Shown here piece by piece: positions 22,044-30,799 of a DNA stretch of 64,000 bases. Every line of letters begins with the position of its first letter. Positions within the stretch are counted from its first letter, which is position 1. The notes under the pieces were generated by a model that worked only from the letters and a program-made list of their open reading frames with translations, was not told the origin of the DNA and made no database searches. This DNA comes from UBA5078 sp051252515 (GTDB taxonomy: Bacteria; Pseudomonadota; Gammaproteobacteria; Pseudomonadales; Pseudohongiellaceae). Made by a program: the position numbers and the translations under genes. The stretch is from assembly GCA_051252515.1 (NCBI GenBank), contig JBPOFS010000003.1, positions 62,001-126,000 of the forward strand, read 5' to 3'.

Positions 22044-22985
22044 ATGGCAATCTCTTGGTACCCCGGCCACATGCACAAGGCCAACAAAGAAATGGCCGCG
22101 CTCATCAAAAACATCGATGTGGTCATTGAAGTGCTTGATGCGCGAATGCCTAGGGCTAGCTCTAACCCTATGCTCAAAGCCATGCGCAAGGGCAAACCGT
22201 GCCTGCATATCCTCAATAAAGCAGACCTGGCAAACCCGCACATCACGCGGGAATGGCTGGATTACTTCAAAGACCAACCACTCTCTTTCGCCGCCACTAG
22301 CTCTAAAGAGAAACGTCTAGACACCTCTGACGTGCTGTTTCTTTGTCAAAAGCTGATGAAGAAAGTAAAACGTGATCAACCACCAGCGCCACAACCAGAA
22401 GAGACCGTGAACCCCGAGTTAGCGGCTCTGCGCGCATGGAAGAAAGAGCACAAAAAACAGCAGATCCTGATTGTCGGCATCCCCAACGTCGGGAAGTCAT
22501 CTATTATGAACCAACTGCTTGGCAGGAAAGTGGCGCGTACGGGCAATGAGCCCGCCATTACTAAAGGCCAGCAACGTGTGCGTCTCAACGATAACTGGTA
22601 TCTCGTGGATACTCCCGGGGTTCTATGGCCGAAACTCGAAGATCAAGCCGCCGCTTATCGCTTGGCCTTGTCCGGTGCGATTCGCGCTACGGCTATGGAA
22701 TCTCTTGACGTGGCAGTGTTCGCAGCGCAAATGCTCATCGACCAGTTCCCCGAGCGATTAAAAGAACGCTATAAACTTGAAGATTTACCACCGGACGCCG
22801 AAACATTCTTGAGCGACTTGGCTATCGCAAGAGGCTGCGTGCGTAAAGATAAGAATATCGACTGGAACCGAATTGCCGAATTCATCATCAATGACTACCG
22901 TGCAGGACGTTTCGGCTCTTTGAGTCTCGAACGACCCAGTGACCCAATCGTCACCCCAGTAGTGGATGAACAGCCCGAAAGTTGA
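22044..22985 (+). CDS. ylqF: Ribosome biogenesis GTPase YlqF/RbgA type
   Basis: The 313-residue protein is a circularly permuted GTPase. G4 (LNKADL, about residue 57) comes before G1 (GIPNVGKSS, about 148) and G3 (VDTPGVLWPK). The N terminus WYPGHMHKANKEM and the C-terminal helical domain (DIAIARGC-like text ending FIINDYRAGRFGSLSLE) match YlqF/RbgA, which helps late assembly of the large ribosomal subunit. No clear operon partner. Confidence 0.92.
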   Translation: MAISWYPGHMHKANKEMAALIKNIDVVIEVLDARMPRASSNPMLKAMRKGKPCLHILNKADLANPHITREWLDYFKDQPLSFAATSSKEKRLDTSDVLFLCQKLMKKVKRDQPPAPQPEETVNPELAALRAWKKEHKKQQILIVGIPNVGKSSIMNQLLGRKVARTGNEPAITKGQQRVRLNDNWYLVDTPGVLWPKLEDQAAAYRLALSGAIRATAMESLDVAVFAAQMLIDQFPERLKERYKLEDLPPDAETFLSDLAIARGCVRKDKNIDWNRIAEFIINDYRAGRFGSLSLERPSDPIVTPVVDEQPES

Positions 22986-23062
22986 GAGTCAATTCTCTCC
23001 TATCGAGTGCAAATCAGATAAAATAACGCCCCAAGATCAACCTAAGGATTAACCCCCGATTT

Positions 23063-26000
23063 ATGCAAAACCCCAACACATTCGCCCATGGGCAACGTTG
23101 GCTCAGTGAGACCGAGCCGGAACTAGGACTCGGTATCGTTGAAGACCACGATCACCGCACAGTCACGCTCGTTTTTCGATCTTGTGACCAAATGCGCCGC
23201 TATGCACGCAGTCAAGCGCCACTGAATCGCATTGTCTTTAGTGCCGGAGATACCATCACGACGATTCACGGAGACGAGTTGATCGTCATCGAAGTCTTGA
23301 ATCTCGACAATACCATCATCTATCACGCGCACTTAGCCGATGATGTCACCGAAACGATCAAATTGCCGGAATCGCTTTTAAGCGATACCTTGGCACTCAA
23401 CAAGCCTATCGAAAGGCTGTTTTCAGGTCAGACTGATGCCGCGCAGTGGTTCTACCTGCGTCAGCACACACTCGAAAGTTTAGGGGCTATTGAGAAGTCA
23501 TCCGTGCTGGGCCTTTGCAGCGGACGTACCGACTTGATTCCGCATCAGCTCTACATTGCCTCTGAAGTTGCCTCACGCCATGCCCCTCGCGTGATGTTGG
23601 CCGACGAAGTTGGGCTGGGTAAAACCATTGAGGCAGGCCTTATTCTGCAACAACAGTTAGTCACTGGACTGGCGAGTCGCGTTCTAATCATTGTGCCCGA
23701 CGCCCTACTTAACCAATGGCTAGTCGAGATGCTGCGCCGCTTTAGCCTGCAATTTAGCCTCTATGATGAAGAACGCTGTAGCGAAATCCTCGAAGCAATG
23801 GATAGCGAAGAAGGCGGACCACGTAATCCGTTCATGGAAGACCAATTAGTCTTAACCAGCGTCGACCTCTTTCATAAACAAGCCAAGTGGTATGAGTTTG
23901 CTTTAGAAGGCGAATGGGATCTGTGTATCGTCGATGAAGCACACCATTTGCGTGATGATGCCGTAGTGAGCGCCGCGAGTGCGGACCCTCGACGTCGCGG
24001 GCATAGCGACTACTCGATGGTCAAAAGCATTGCTGAATCTAGCAAAGGCATCTTATTGCTGACAGCAACCCCAGAACAAATGGGTCAAGAGAACCACTTT
24101 GCCCTATTGCAATTACTTGACCCGAATCGCTTTACGGACTACGCCGCTTATCAAGAAGAGCACCAGCATTACCAAGCGCTGGCAAGCACGATTAACGCCT
24201 TAGTCGGAAAAGCGGCATTGTCAGGGCAGCAGATCAATCAACTTGATGAAGGTTTGAGTGAACGCCACGACCCTAAATTCATTGCTAAACTTCTCGATCC
24301 TTTGCTGCCTAGCAGCACTGCGACTGGCACTGAGCAAAACGAATCTCGCGAACGCCTGATTCGCTTGCTACTCGACCAACACGGCACAGGACGTATCTTA
24401 TTCCGTAATACGCGTAAATCTTTAACGGGCTTTCCTAGCCGTGAAATCAACACTTACCCGTTAGCATTACCAGAGGCCTATGACGAGCTTCGCAAAGAAC
24501 GCCCTGAAGCATTAGAGACACACTTAAAACCAGAGATGGCCTACATCACCGCTGGCGCCCTTCTTGAAGACGAAGCCTTAGAAGAAAGCTTGCCTTGGAC
24601 ATCGGTAGATCCACGCGTCAAATGGCTCGTGGACTTCTTGCAAAGCAATCGTGGCGAAAAAGTCCTATTGATCTGTGCCCAAGATGTCACTGCCGTTAGC
24701 TTGGAGAAATACCTACGCCTAAACGCAGGTGTGCGCAGTAGCGTATTCCATCGCAATATGGATCTATTGGATCGTGACCGCGCCGCCGCCTATTTTGCAG
24801 GCACTGAGAGTAGCGCTCAGATCCTCGTATGCTCGGAGATCGGTAGCGAAGGTCGAAACTTCCAATTCTGCCGTCACTTGGTGTTGTTTGATTTGCCATT
24901 GAACCCAGACCTGCTTGAACAACGCATTGGCCGTTTGGATCGCATAGGGCAAAAACATACTATTCAGATTCACGTACCGGTCTTTAAAGATAGCGCGCAA
25001 GAGGTGCTATTGCAGTGGTATCAAAACGCTTTGAATGCCTTCAAATTTGTGGCACCTGCTGCCTATCGTGTGTATCGAGAATTCGAAGCGGTTCTGCATG
25101 CGCAGCTATTAACGCCACGTATTGATTCTCCAGAACTCATAAACTTCTTGAACAAAGCCAAAGCACTAAACACCGAGCTTAATGGTGAGTTGGAACATGG
25201 CCGAGATCGATTACTAGAAATCAACTCGTTCAACAAAGTACGTGCGGATGCGTTAGTCACGCAGATTCGCGAGTTCGAAGACGAATGCACCCCTGAAGAT
25301 TATATGAAAGAAGTGTTCGACACATTTGGCATTCACTTCGAGCACAATGCCGATGACAGCTACAATATTCATCCCACAGAAGAGATGATTGTCACGCACT
25401 TCCCTGGTTTGCCCGATGAAGGAATTGGCGCCACATTCGCACGCCAACTCAGCCTACACCGTGAAGACCTGCAATTTTTAACTTGGCAACATCCTATGGT
25501 GCGAGGCGCACTCGACCTCGTCTTGGATTCGCCACAAGGCGGTGCTGCAGTGAGCTTGTTGCCTGCCTTGGATGGACGTACCGCTGGGATCACTGAACAG
25601 AATATGGTAGTCGAGGCTATTTATCGCATCTTGGCGCCTGCGCCTAAGCATCTGCAAATGTCACGGTATCTGCCGGCAAAAAGCTTCAGCTACACACTAT
25701 CACCTGAACCGCTAGACGGAAGTCGCAATAAGCCGGTGAACTTGGATCCGGTGCGCCATCGACTTCGTTACATTGACAAGCACGAAGCTGCCGGCTTTGT
25801 CAGCGACAATCAAGCAGGCATTATCGAGCTTTTGCGCAGTGGCGAGAAAACTGCGCAAACAGAAATGAATGAAGCGATCAACGATGCCATCAATGAAATG
25901 TTGAAAACTCAGACTAGCGAGATCAAGCGCCTTGTTGCATTGCAGAAAGTTAACCCCAATGTACGAACAGCTGAGATCGAATTTTTGAAAGACCAAACCC

Positions 26001-26074
26001 TGCAATTGCATCAGTGCATGAAGCAGGCCAGTATCGAATTGCTCGCCGTTCACGTTGTCTTTAAAGCAGGATAA
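23063..26074 (+). CDS. rapA: RNA polymerase-associated ATPase RapA
   Basis: The 1003-residue Swi2/Snf2 ATPase matches RapA (968 in E. coli), which recycles RNA polymerase. N-terminal KOW/Tudor-like domains lead into Walker A (ADEVGLGKTIEAGLIL), VDEAHHLR, LLLTATPEQMG, and late helicase motifs (GSEGRNFQFCRHLVLFDLPL, QRIGRLDRIGQ). The C terminus (LHQCMKQASIELLAVHVVF) is typical. The ATG at 23063 has AAGGATT upstream. The M16 peptidase gene follows 31 bases later and may be cotranscribed. Confidence 0.95.
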   Translation: MQNPNTFAHGQRWLSETEPELGLGIVEDHDHRTVTLVFRSCDQMRRYARSQAPLNRIVFSAGDTITTIHGDELIVIEVLNLDNTIIYHAHLADDVTETIKLPESLLSDTLALNKPIERLFSGQTDAAQWFYLRQHTLESLGAIEKSSVLGLCSGRTDLIPHQLYIASEVASRHAPRVMLADEVGLGKTIEAGLILQQQLVTGLASRVLIIVPDALLNQWLVEMLRRFSLQFSLYDEERCSEILEAMDSEEGGPRNPFMEDQLVLTSVDLFHKQAKWYEFALEGEWDLCIVDEAHHLRDDAVVSAASADPRRRGHSDYSMVKSIAESSKGILLLTATPEQMGQENHFALLQLLDPNRFTDYAAYQEEHQHYQALASTINALVGKAALSGQQINQLDEGLSERHDPKFIAKLLDPLLPSSTATGTEQNESRERLIRLLLDQHGTGRILFRNTRKSLTGFPSREINTYPLALPEAYDELRKERPEALETHLKPEMAYITAGALLEDEALEESLPWTSVDPRVKWLVDFLQSNRGEKVLLICAQDVTAVSLEKYLRLNAGVRSSVFHRNMDLLDRDRAAAYFAGTESSAQILVCSEIGSEGRNFQFCRHLVLFDLPLNPDLLEQRIGRLDRIGQKHTIQIHVPVFKDSAQEVLLQWYQNALNAFKFVAPAAYRVYREFEAVLHAQLLTPRIDSPELINFLNKAKALNTELNGELEHGRDRLLEINSFNKVRADALVTQIREFEDECTPEDYMKEVFDTFGIHFEHNADDSYNIHPTEEMIVTHFPGLPDEGIGATFARQLSLHREDLQFLTWQHPMVRGALDLVLDSPQGGAAVSLLPALDGRTAGITEQNMVVEAIYRILAPAPKHLQMSRYLPAKSFSYTLSPEPLDGSRNKPVNLDPVRHRLRYIDKHEAAGFVSDNQAGIIELLRSGEKTAQTEMNEAINDAINEMLKTQTSEIKRLVALQKVNPNVRTAEIEFLKDQTLQLHQCMKQASIELLAVHVVFKAG

Positions 26075-26105
26075 CGGTTCGCAAACGACCAGGAGTCTAC
26101 GCACT

Positions 26106-29100
26106 ATGCCAAGCACTACCGCAAGCACAAAGAACCATCAAGCGGATACACACGCGCCCGCCCCCGCTCAGGTTCATCCTGCTTTCGAATGGCTGCGCAG
26201 TCAGCGCATTCCTACATTGAATGTGGTGATGGAAGAGTACCGACACAAAGTCACAGGCGCACAATACTTCCACCTTGCCAGCGCTGATGTCGAAAACGTT
26301 TTTATCGTAGCTCTGCGCACATTGCCTATGGACTCCACTGGCGTTGCGCATATTCTTGAGCACACGGTTTTGTGTGGCAGCGAACGCTACCCTGTACGCG
26401 ACCCATTCTTCATGATGATTCGCCGCTCTTTGAACACATTTATGAACGCCTTCACCAGCAGCGATTGGACGGCTTTCCCTTTTGCCAGCAAAAACCGCAA
26501 AGATTTCGACAATCTTTTGGAAGTCTATCTTGATGCCGTTTTCTTTTCACGATTGCACGAACTGGATTTTTCACAAGAAGGCCATCGTCTAGAGTTTGCA
26601 GAGCCGACCAACGCTGACAGCGAATTATTATACAAAGGCGTGGTATACAATGAGATGAAAGGTGCCATGAGTTCTACTAACTCTATCCTGTGGCAGACTA
26701 TCAGCAAGTATCTCTTTCCTAGCACAACCTATCATTACAACAGTGGCGGCGAACCTGAACATATCCCAGATCTAAGCTACGCTGAGTTAAAAGAATTCTA
26801 CAAAACTCACTACCATCCAAGTAATGCAATCTTCATGACCTATGGCGACATTCCTGCTATAGAGCATCAACAACGCTTTGACGAGCTTGCACTCGCACGT
26901 TTTGAAAAGCTTGAGATCGACTTGCATGTACGCGATGAGAAACGCTATTTCGCGCCATTACGGGTACAAGAGAGTTATCCGTTAGAGCAAGAAGCTGGGA
27001 ACGAAGAGCCCATTAAAAACAAAACCCACGTCGTCATGGCTTGGTTGCTTGGCAAGAGCAGCGACCTCGATGAAATGTTCCAAGCACAGTTACTTTCAAG
27101 TGTTTTACTTGATAATAGTGCCAGTCCTCTCATGAACGTACTCGAGACCTGCGATCTTGGCTCATCGCCCTCTCCTATGTGTGGTTTGGAAGACGGCAAT
27201 CGTGAAATGAGCTTCTTATGTGGTCTCGAAGGATGCGCAGCCGATGGCACCGCCGATGTAGAAGCCCTGATCCGCAGCACCTTAGCCACCGTTGCCAAAG
27301 ACGGAGTCCCCGAGGATCAAGTCCAAGCCGCGCTGCATCAGCTCGAACTGCATCAACGTGAAATCACAGGCGACAGTCATCCCTATGGTTTGCAATTAAT
27401 CATCGCCAGCCTTTCTAGCGCTGTGCATGGTGGCGACCCGATTAACGTATTGGATATCGACCCTGCCCTTGAGCGTTTGCGTGAGCAAGTAAAAGCCCCT
27501 GGGTTTATCGGCGAGTTAATTCAAAAGCTCTTGCTTGATAACCCTCACAACCTCGTGTTGACGATGCAGCCCGATGCAGAACTGGCCGCACGGCAAATCG
27601 CTGGCGAAGTTAGTCGCTTGCAAGCAATCAAAGACGGGCTTAGCAATGAAGAAAAACAGGCGATCATTACTCGTAGCCAACAATTGAGCGAGCGCCAAGA
27701 AGCCGAAGACGACCCTTCTGTACTCCCTAAAGTTGGCCTTGAAGATGTCCCTGCTGACTTGCCCGCACTCACGCATACGCAAAACAGTATTGATCTTGCC
27801 GGCAGCCCAATGCCAGTGAGTTTCTATGCACAAGGCACTAATGGCATTGCTTACCAGCAAATCGTTATTGAACTGCCTCAACTAGATGATGAACTACTAG
27901 CCATACTGCCCTATTACACTACCTGCCTGCCTGAGTTTGGTGTGGGTGATCGTAACTATGCCCAAGTGCAAACATGGCAGTCTAGTATCTCCGGCGGCGT
28001 GAATTATTACGCCAATGTGCGCAGCACAATCGATTCGGAACAAAAGAGCAAAGCCATCATCGTTTTATCGAGCAAAGCCTTATTGGCCCAGCACGCTGCT
28101 CTGGACGAGCTACTGTTCGACACACTGCACAATGTGCGTTTCGATGAAGTACAAAGACTCCAAGAGATCATGGAGCAGATCAGCGCACGACGTGAAAGTA
28201 GCATTACGGGTCAAGGACACGGACTAGCGATGTCACTTGCCAGTAGCGGCATGAGCCCCACTGCGCAACTTAGCCACCAGTTCACGGGCTTAGCCGGTAT
28301 TAGCACTCTTCGACAACTCACGAAGAGCCTGAAGCAAGACGACGCGGCAAAACGTCTACTCGAAAAATTCAAAGCGATTCACGCCTTAGTTTTAAAGGCA
28401 CCCAAGCGAGTGTTGCTAATCGGTGAAGCCGAAGCCGAGGAAGCACTACAAGCTAGCTTGTCGGCGCAATGGCAAAAAGCGCAGGCACCGAGCTCGGATT
28501 TCCTCGCATTGGCCTTACCGCCGCGCAGAGAGCAAGTCCTGCAGCTTTGGACAACCAACACGCAGGTCAACTTCTGCGCCAAGGCCTTCCCCACCGTCGC
28601 CGCATCGCATCCAGATCACGCGCCGCTGACTGTATTAGGTGGGTTCCTGCGTAACGGTTTCTTACACAGAACCATTCGTGAGCAAGGGGGAGCCTATGGT
28701 GGTGGCGCTGATCAAGATGCTAACTCTGCCTCGTTCCGATTCTTCTCTTACCGAGACCCACGCTTAGTAGAAACACTGAATGATTACGACAAGGCTGTTG
28801 AGTGGGTGCTTAGCGGTAAACATGAAGCACGCCATGTTGAAGAGGCTGTATTGGGTGTGATTAGCAGCATGGATAAATCGACCTCTCCTGCTGGCGCCGC
28901 GAAACAGGCCTTCTACAATGAACTGTTCAACCGCACTCGCGAACAGCGTCAACGCTTCCGTGAGCAGGTGTTAGGAACCAATATCGCCGACCTACAGCGC
29001 GTTGCCGAGAAATATTTACAGGCAGACAATGCCAGCATCGGCATCATTAGTAATACCGCGCAAAGCGAAAAAGCAGAAGCCCTAGGGCTGAAGGTGTTTA

Positions 29101-29108
29101 ATATTTAG
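26106..29108 (+). CDS. M16C zinc peptidase (insulinase/presequence protease-like)
   Basis: The 1000-residue protein has the inverted zinc motif HILEH at 82-86 with the downstream Glu region VYNEMKGAMSS, followed by three more M16-type domains (M16C_associated in the middle, REQGGAYGGGA near the C terminus). This is the single-chain clamp architecture of presequence protease/PreP, which degrades peptides. No signal peptide is seen, so it probably acts in the cytoplasm. AGGAG precedes the ATG at 26106. It directly follows rapA. Confidence 0.9.
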   Translation: MPSTTASTKNHQADTHAPAPAQVHPAFEWLRSQRIPTLNVVMEEYRHKVTGAQYFHLASADVENVFIVALRTLPMDSTGVAHILEHTVLCGSERYPVRDPFFMMIRRSLNTFMNAFTSSDWTAFPFASKNRKDFDNLLEVYLDAVFFSRLHELDFSQEGHRLEFAEPTNADSELLYKGVVYNEMKGAMSSTNSILWQTISKYLFPSTTYHYNSGGEPEHIPDLSYAELKEFYKTHYHPSNAIFMTYGDIPAIEHQQRFDELALARFEKLEIDLHVRDEKRYFAPLRVQESYPLEQEAGNEEPIKNKTHVVMAWLLGKSSDLDEMFQAQLLSSVLLDNSASPLMNVLETCDLGSSPSPMCGLEDGNREMSFLCGLEGCAADGTADVEALIRSTLATVAKDGVPEDQVQAALHQLELHQREITGDSHPYGLQLIIASLSSAVHGGDPINVLDIDPALERLREQVKAPGFIGELIQKLLLDNPHNLVLTMQPDAELAARQIAGEVSRLQAIKDGLSNEEKQAIITRSQQLSERQEAEDDPSVLPKVGLEDVPADLPALTHTQNSIDLAGSPMPVSFYAQGTNGIAYQQIVIELPQLDDELLAILPYYTTCLPEFGVGDRNYAQVQTWQSSISGGVNYYANVRSTIDSEQKSKAIIVLSSKALLAQHAALDELLFDTLHNVRFDEVQRLQEIMEQISARRESSITGQGHGLAMSLASSGMSPTAQLSHQFTGLAGISTLRQLTKSLKQDDAAKRLLEKFKAIHALVLKAPKRVLLIGEAEAEEALQASLSAQWQKAQAPSSDFLALALPPRREQVLQLWTTNTQVNFCAKAFPTVAASHPDHAPLTVLGGFLRNGFLHRTIREQGGAYGGGADQDANSASFRFFSYRDPRLVETLNDYDKAVEWVLSGKHEARHVEEAVLGVISSMDKSTSPAGAAKQAFYNELFNRTREQRQRFREQVLGTNIADLQRVAEKYLQADNASIGIISNTAQSEKAEALGLKVFNI

Positions 29109-29130
29109 AAGATATATTCATCATGTTTTC

Positions 29131-29170
29131 AAGGTGTTATAAGCATAAATCTACAGCTTCCTAACACCTT
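29131..29170 (+). terminator. Weak hairpin after the M16 peptidase gene
   Basis: AAGGTGTTA pairs with TAACACCTT over a 22-base loop, 22 bases after the stop. No clean T-run follows, so termination here is uncertain. Confidence 0.3.
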
Positions 29171-29313
29171 CAAACATCTTTTAAATATTTATTTAAAAAT
29201 ATTTACGATTTTTTGGAACTAAGCTTAAAAGGGGCAGTCTTATTAGTTGTAGGTGACATGAACAGAATTGTGGGTTTTGTTTCATTTTATCTCTCCCTTG
29301 ATAGTAGTCCTTT

Positions 29314-29342
29314 AAACCCGATCCTATGGTCGGGTTTTTTTA
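29314..29342 (+). terminator. Intrinsic terminator
   Basis: AAACCCGA and TCGGGTTT form an 8-bp stem over an 8-base loop, followed by a T-run on the plus strand. It lies about 200 bp past the M16 gene and 18 bp beyond the 3' end of djlA on the other strand, so it may also end minus-strand transcripts. Confidence 0.75.
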
Positions 29343-29359
29343 TGCCCTATCAAAACCCA

Positions 29360-30148
29360 TCAGCTACCGCGCGAGTTCGAGATCGTGTCATAAGCCGCTT
29401 TAATTTCTTGGGTTTTCTTCTTCGCCATTTCCATCATCTCTTCAGGCAACCCTTTAGAGACCAATTTATCCGGGTGGTGCTGACTCATTAGTTTTCGATA
29501 GGCTCGCTTAATCTCGGCCATATCAGCATTACTGCTAACCCCAAGCACTTTATAAGCATCTTTAAGGCGATCGGCGGGTGCAGCCGTGTCCCCTTGAAAG
29601 CGGAACTGCGCACTCAGACGCATCACTAGTTGATCGAAAACCGGTTTGCTCCAACCAAGACTCAGTGCAATAGACTCCAAGATACGGCGCTCATTTGCTT
29701 CCATCTTGCCATCGGCTAATGCGGTTGCGGTCAAGATCTCAAGAAACATCTGTATGAGATTACGGCTACGTCCGCACTCACGCTTAAACTGAGTCATTAC
29801 CGCTTCAAACGGAAAGTCGTCCTTCTTGCCTTGATCAAACAAATTGATCGCAATTTTGCGTTGGGCGCTTTGCAACTGCATCTGCCCCATCACTTGCTCT
29901 GCTAAAGAGATTTCATCGCGGGTGACATTGCCATCGGCCTTTGCCACATAACCCATTAACGAGAACACAGCCGTGAAGAATGCTGTCTGGGTGCGCTCAT
30001 TGCTGCGTGGGCCGCCTAAAGGCACTGCCCCCACTCCATCTAAACCATTATCAAAATAATTGCCTACAGCAGCTCCTAAGACTGCCCCAAGTGGACCGCC
30101 CATGACAAAACCGAATGTGCCGCCTATGACTTTTCCCCACCAACTCAT
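29360..30148 (-). CDS. djlA: Co-chaperone DjlA
   Basis: The 262-residue protein has an N-terminal Gly-rich membrane segment (GGTFGFVMGGPLGAVLGAAVG, with a short basic/aromatic start MSWWGK), a central TerB-like acidic helical domain, and a C-terminal J domain (DAYKVLGVSSNADMAEIKRA, with HPD in SQHHPDKLV). This is DjlA, a membrane-anchored DnaK partner linked to envelope stress. It is the last gene of the smc-zipA-ligA-lipoprotein run. Confidence 0.93.
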   Translation of the reverse strand: MSWWGKVIGGTFGFVMGGPLGAVLGAAVGNYFDNGLDGVGAVPLGGPRSNERTQTAFFTAVFSLMGYVAKADGNVTRDEISLAEQVMGQMQLQSAQRKIAINLFDQGKKDDFPFEAVMTQFKRECGRSRNLIQMFLEILTATALADGKMEANERRILESIALSLGWSKPVFDQLVMRLSAQFRFQGDTAAPADRLKDAYKVLGVSSNADMAEIKRAYRKLMSQHHPDKLVSKGLPEEMMEMAKKKTQEIKAAYDTISNSRGS

Positions 30149-30190
30149 ACCTGAACTTCCTTTTTGCGTTACTGTTGTGAAAAATTTGGC

Positions 30191-30799
30191 CTAAGAAAGT
30201 AGCCGTTGTAACCAATTTTTACCAAGATCCTCGGCACATTCATCAATCTGAGACTGATAAAGATTGGCATTGTTTTGTACTCTTCCTGCGGTGTCGATTA
30301 ACCATTGTTTATCGGCATAACTGCGGCGCGCAAACCCAGTATTGCCTTCGTGATAGGCAAGATACAGATTGCGTGCATCATGCTTCTCAATATTGTTGCG
30401 TCGATAGCTGTTGGCGTTATACCAACCGACAAAGTCGACTGCGTCGCCAAAGTTGGAACGACGCGCCCGCCTATTACCCGTGGACTCTTGATAATCTGCC
30501 CAAGTACTGTCTAACGCCTGAGCATAGCCATAGGCATTGGAAGGCCGTGGCCCTGGAAATATCCATAGAAATTTTGTGCGCGCAGGCTTTGCACGTGAGC
30601 GAAATGAGGATTCTTGATAAATAAACGCAAGAGACACCGAAACCGGCACCCCCCAACGCTTTTCAGCCTCTACCGATTCTTTAAACCAGGAGCGCCTATC
30701 TTCAAATATCGAGCACGCATCGCTAAGATTTTGCGGCTGACCGCGCATACACCCAGCCAAGGAAAGAAACGCGACGAACAACAGTGATATTTTGCGCAT
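30191..30799 (-). CDS. Lipoprotein with lytic transglycosylase (SLT) domain
   Basis: The 202-residue protein starts with a lipoprotein signal ending LSLAGC (Cys17). The mature part has lysozyme-like transglycosylase text: SLAFIYQESSFRSRA with a candidate catalytic Glu, SNAYGYAQALDSTWADY, and YLAYHEGNTGF. It probably cleaves or binds peptidoglycan at a membrane. It abuts ligA (TGA immediately followed by ATG) and precedes djlA by 42 bases, so it is probably cotranscribed with both. Confidence 0.85.
   Translation of the reverse strand: MRKISLLFVAFLSLAGCMRGQPQNLSDACSIFEDRRSWFKESVEAEKRWGVPVSVSLAFIYQESSFRSRAKPARTKFLWIFPGPRPSNAYGYAQALDSTWADYQESTGNRRARRSNFGDAVDFVGWYNANSYRRNNIEKHDARNLYLAYHEGNTGFARRSYADKQWLIDTAGRVQNNANLYQSQIDECAEDLGKNWLQRLLS

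Noticed and set aside
29213..29491. Possible 92-residue protein downstream of the M16 peptidase gene
   Set aside because: It starts at TTG without a ribosome site, crosses a strong terminator and overlaps djlA on the other strand.
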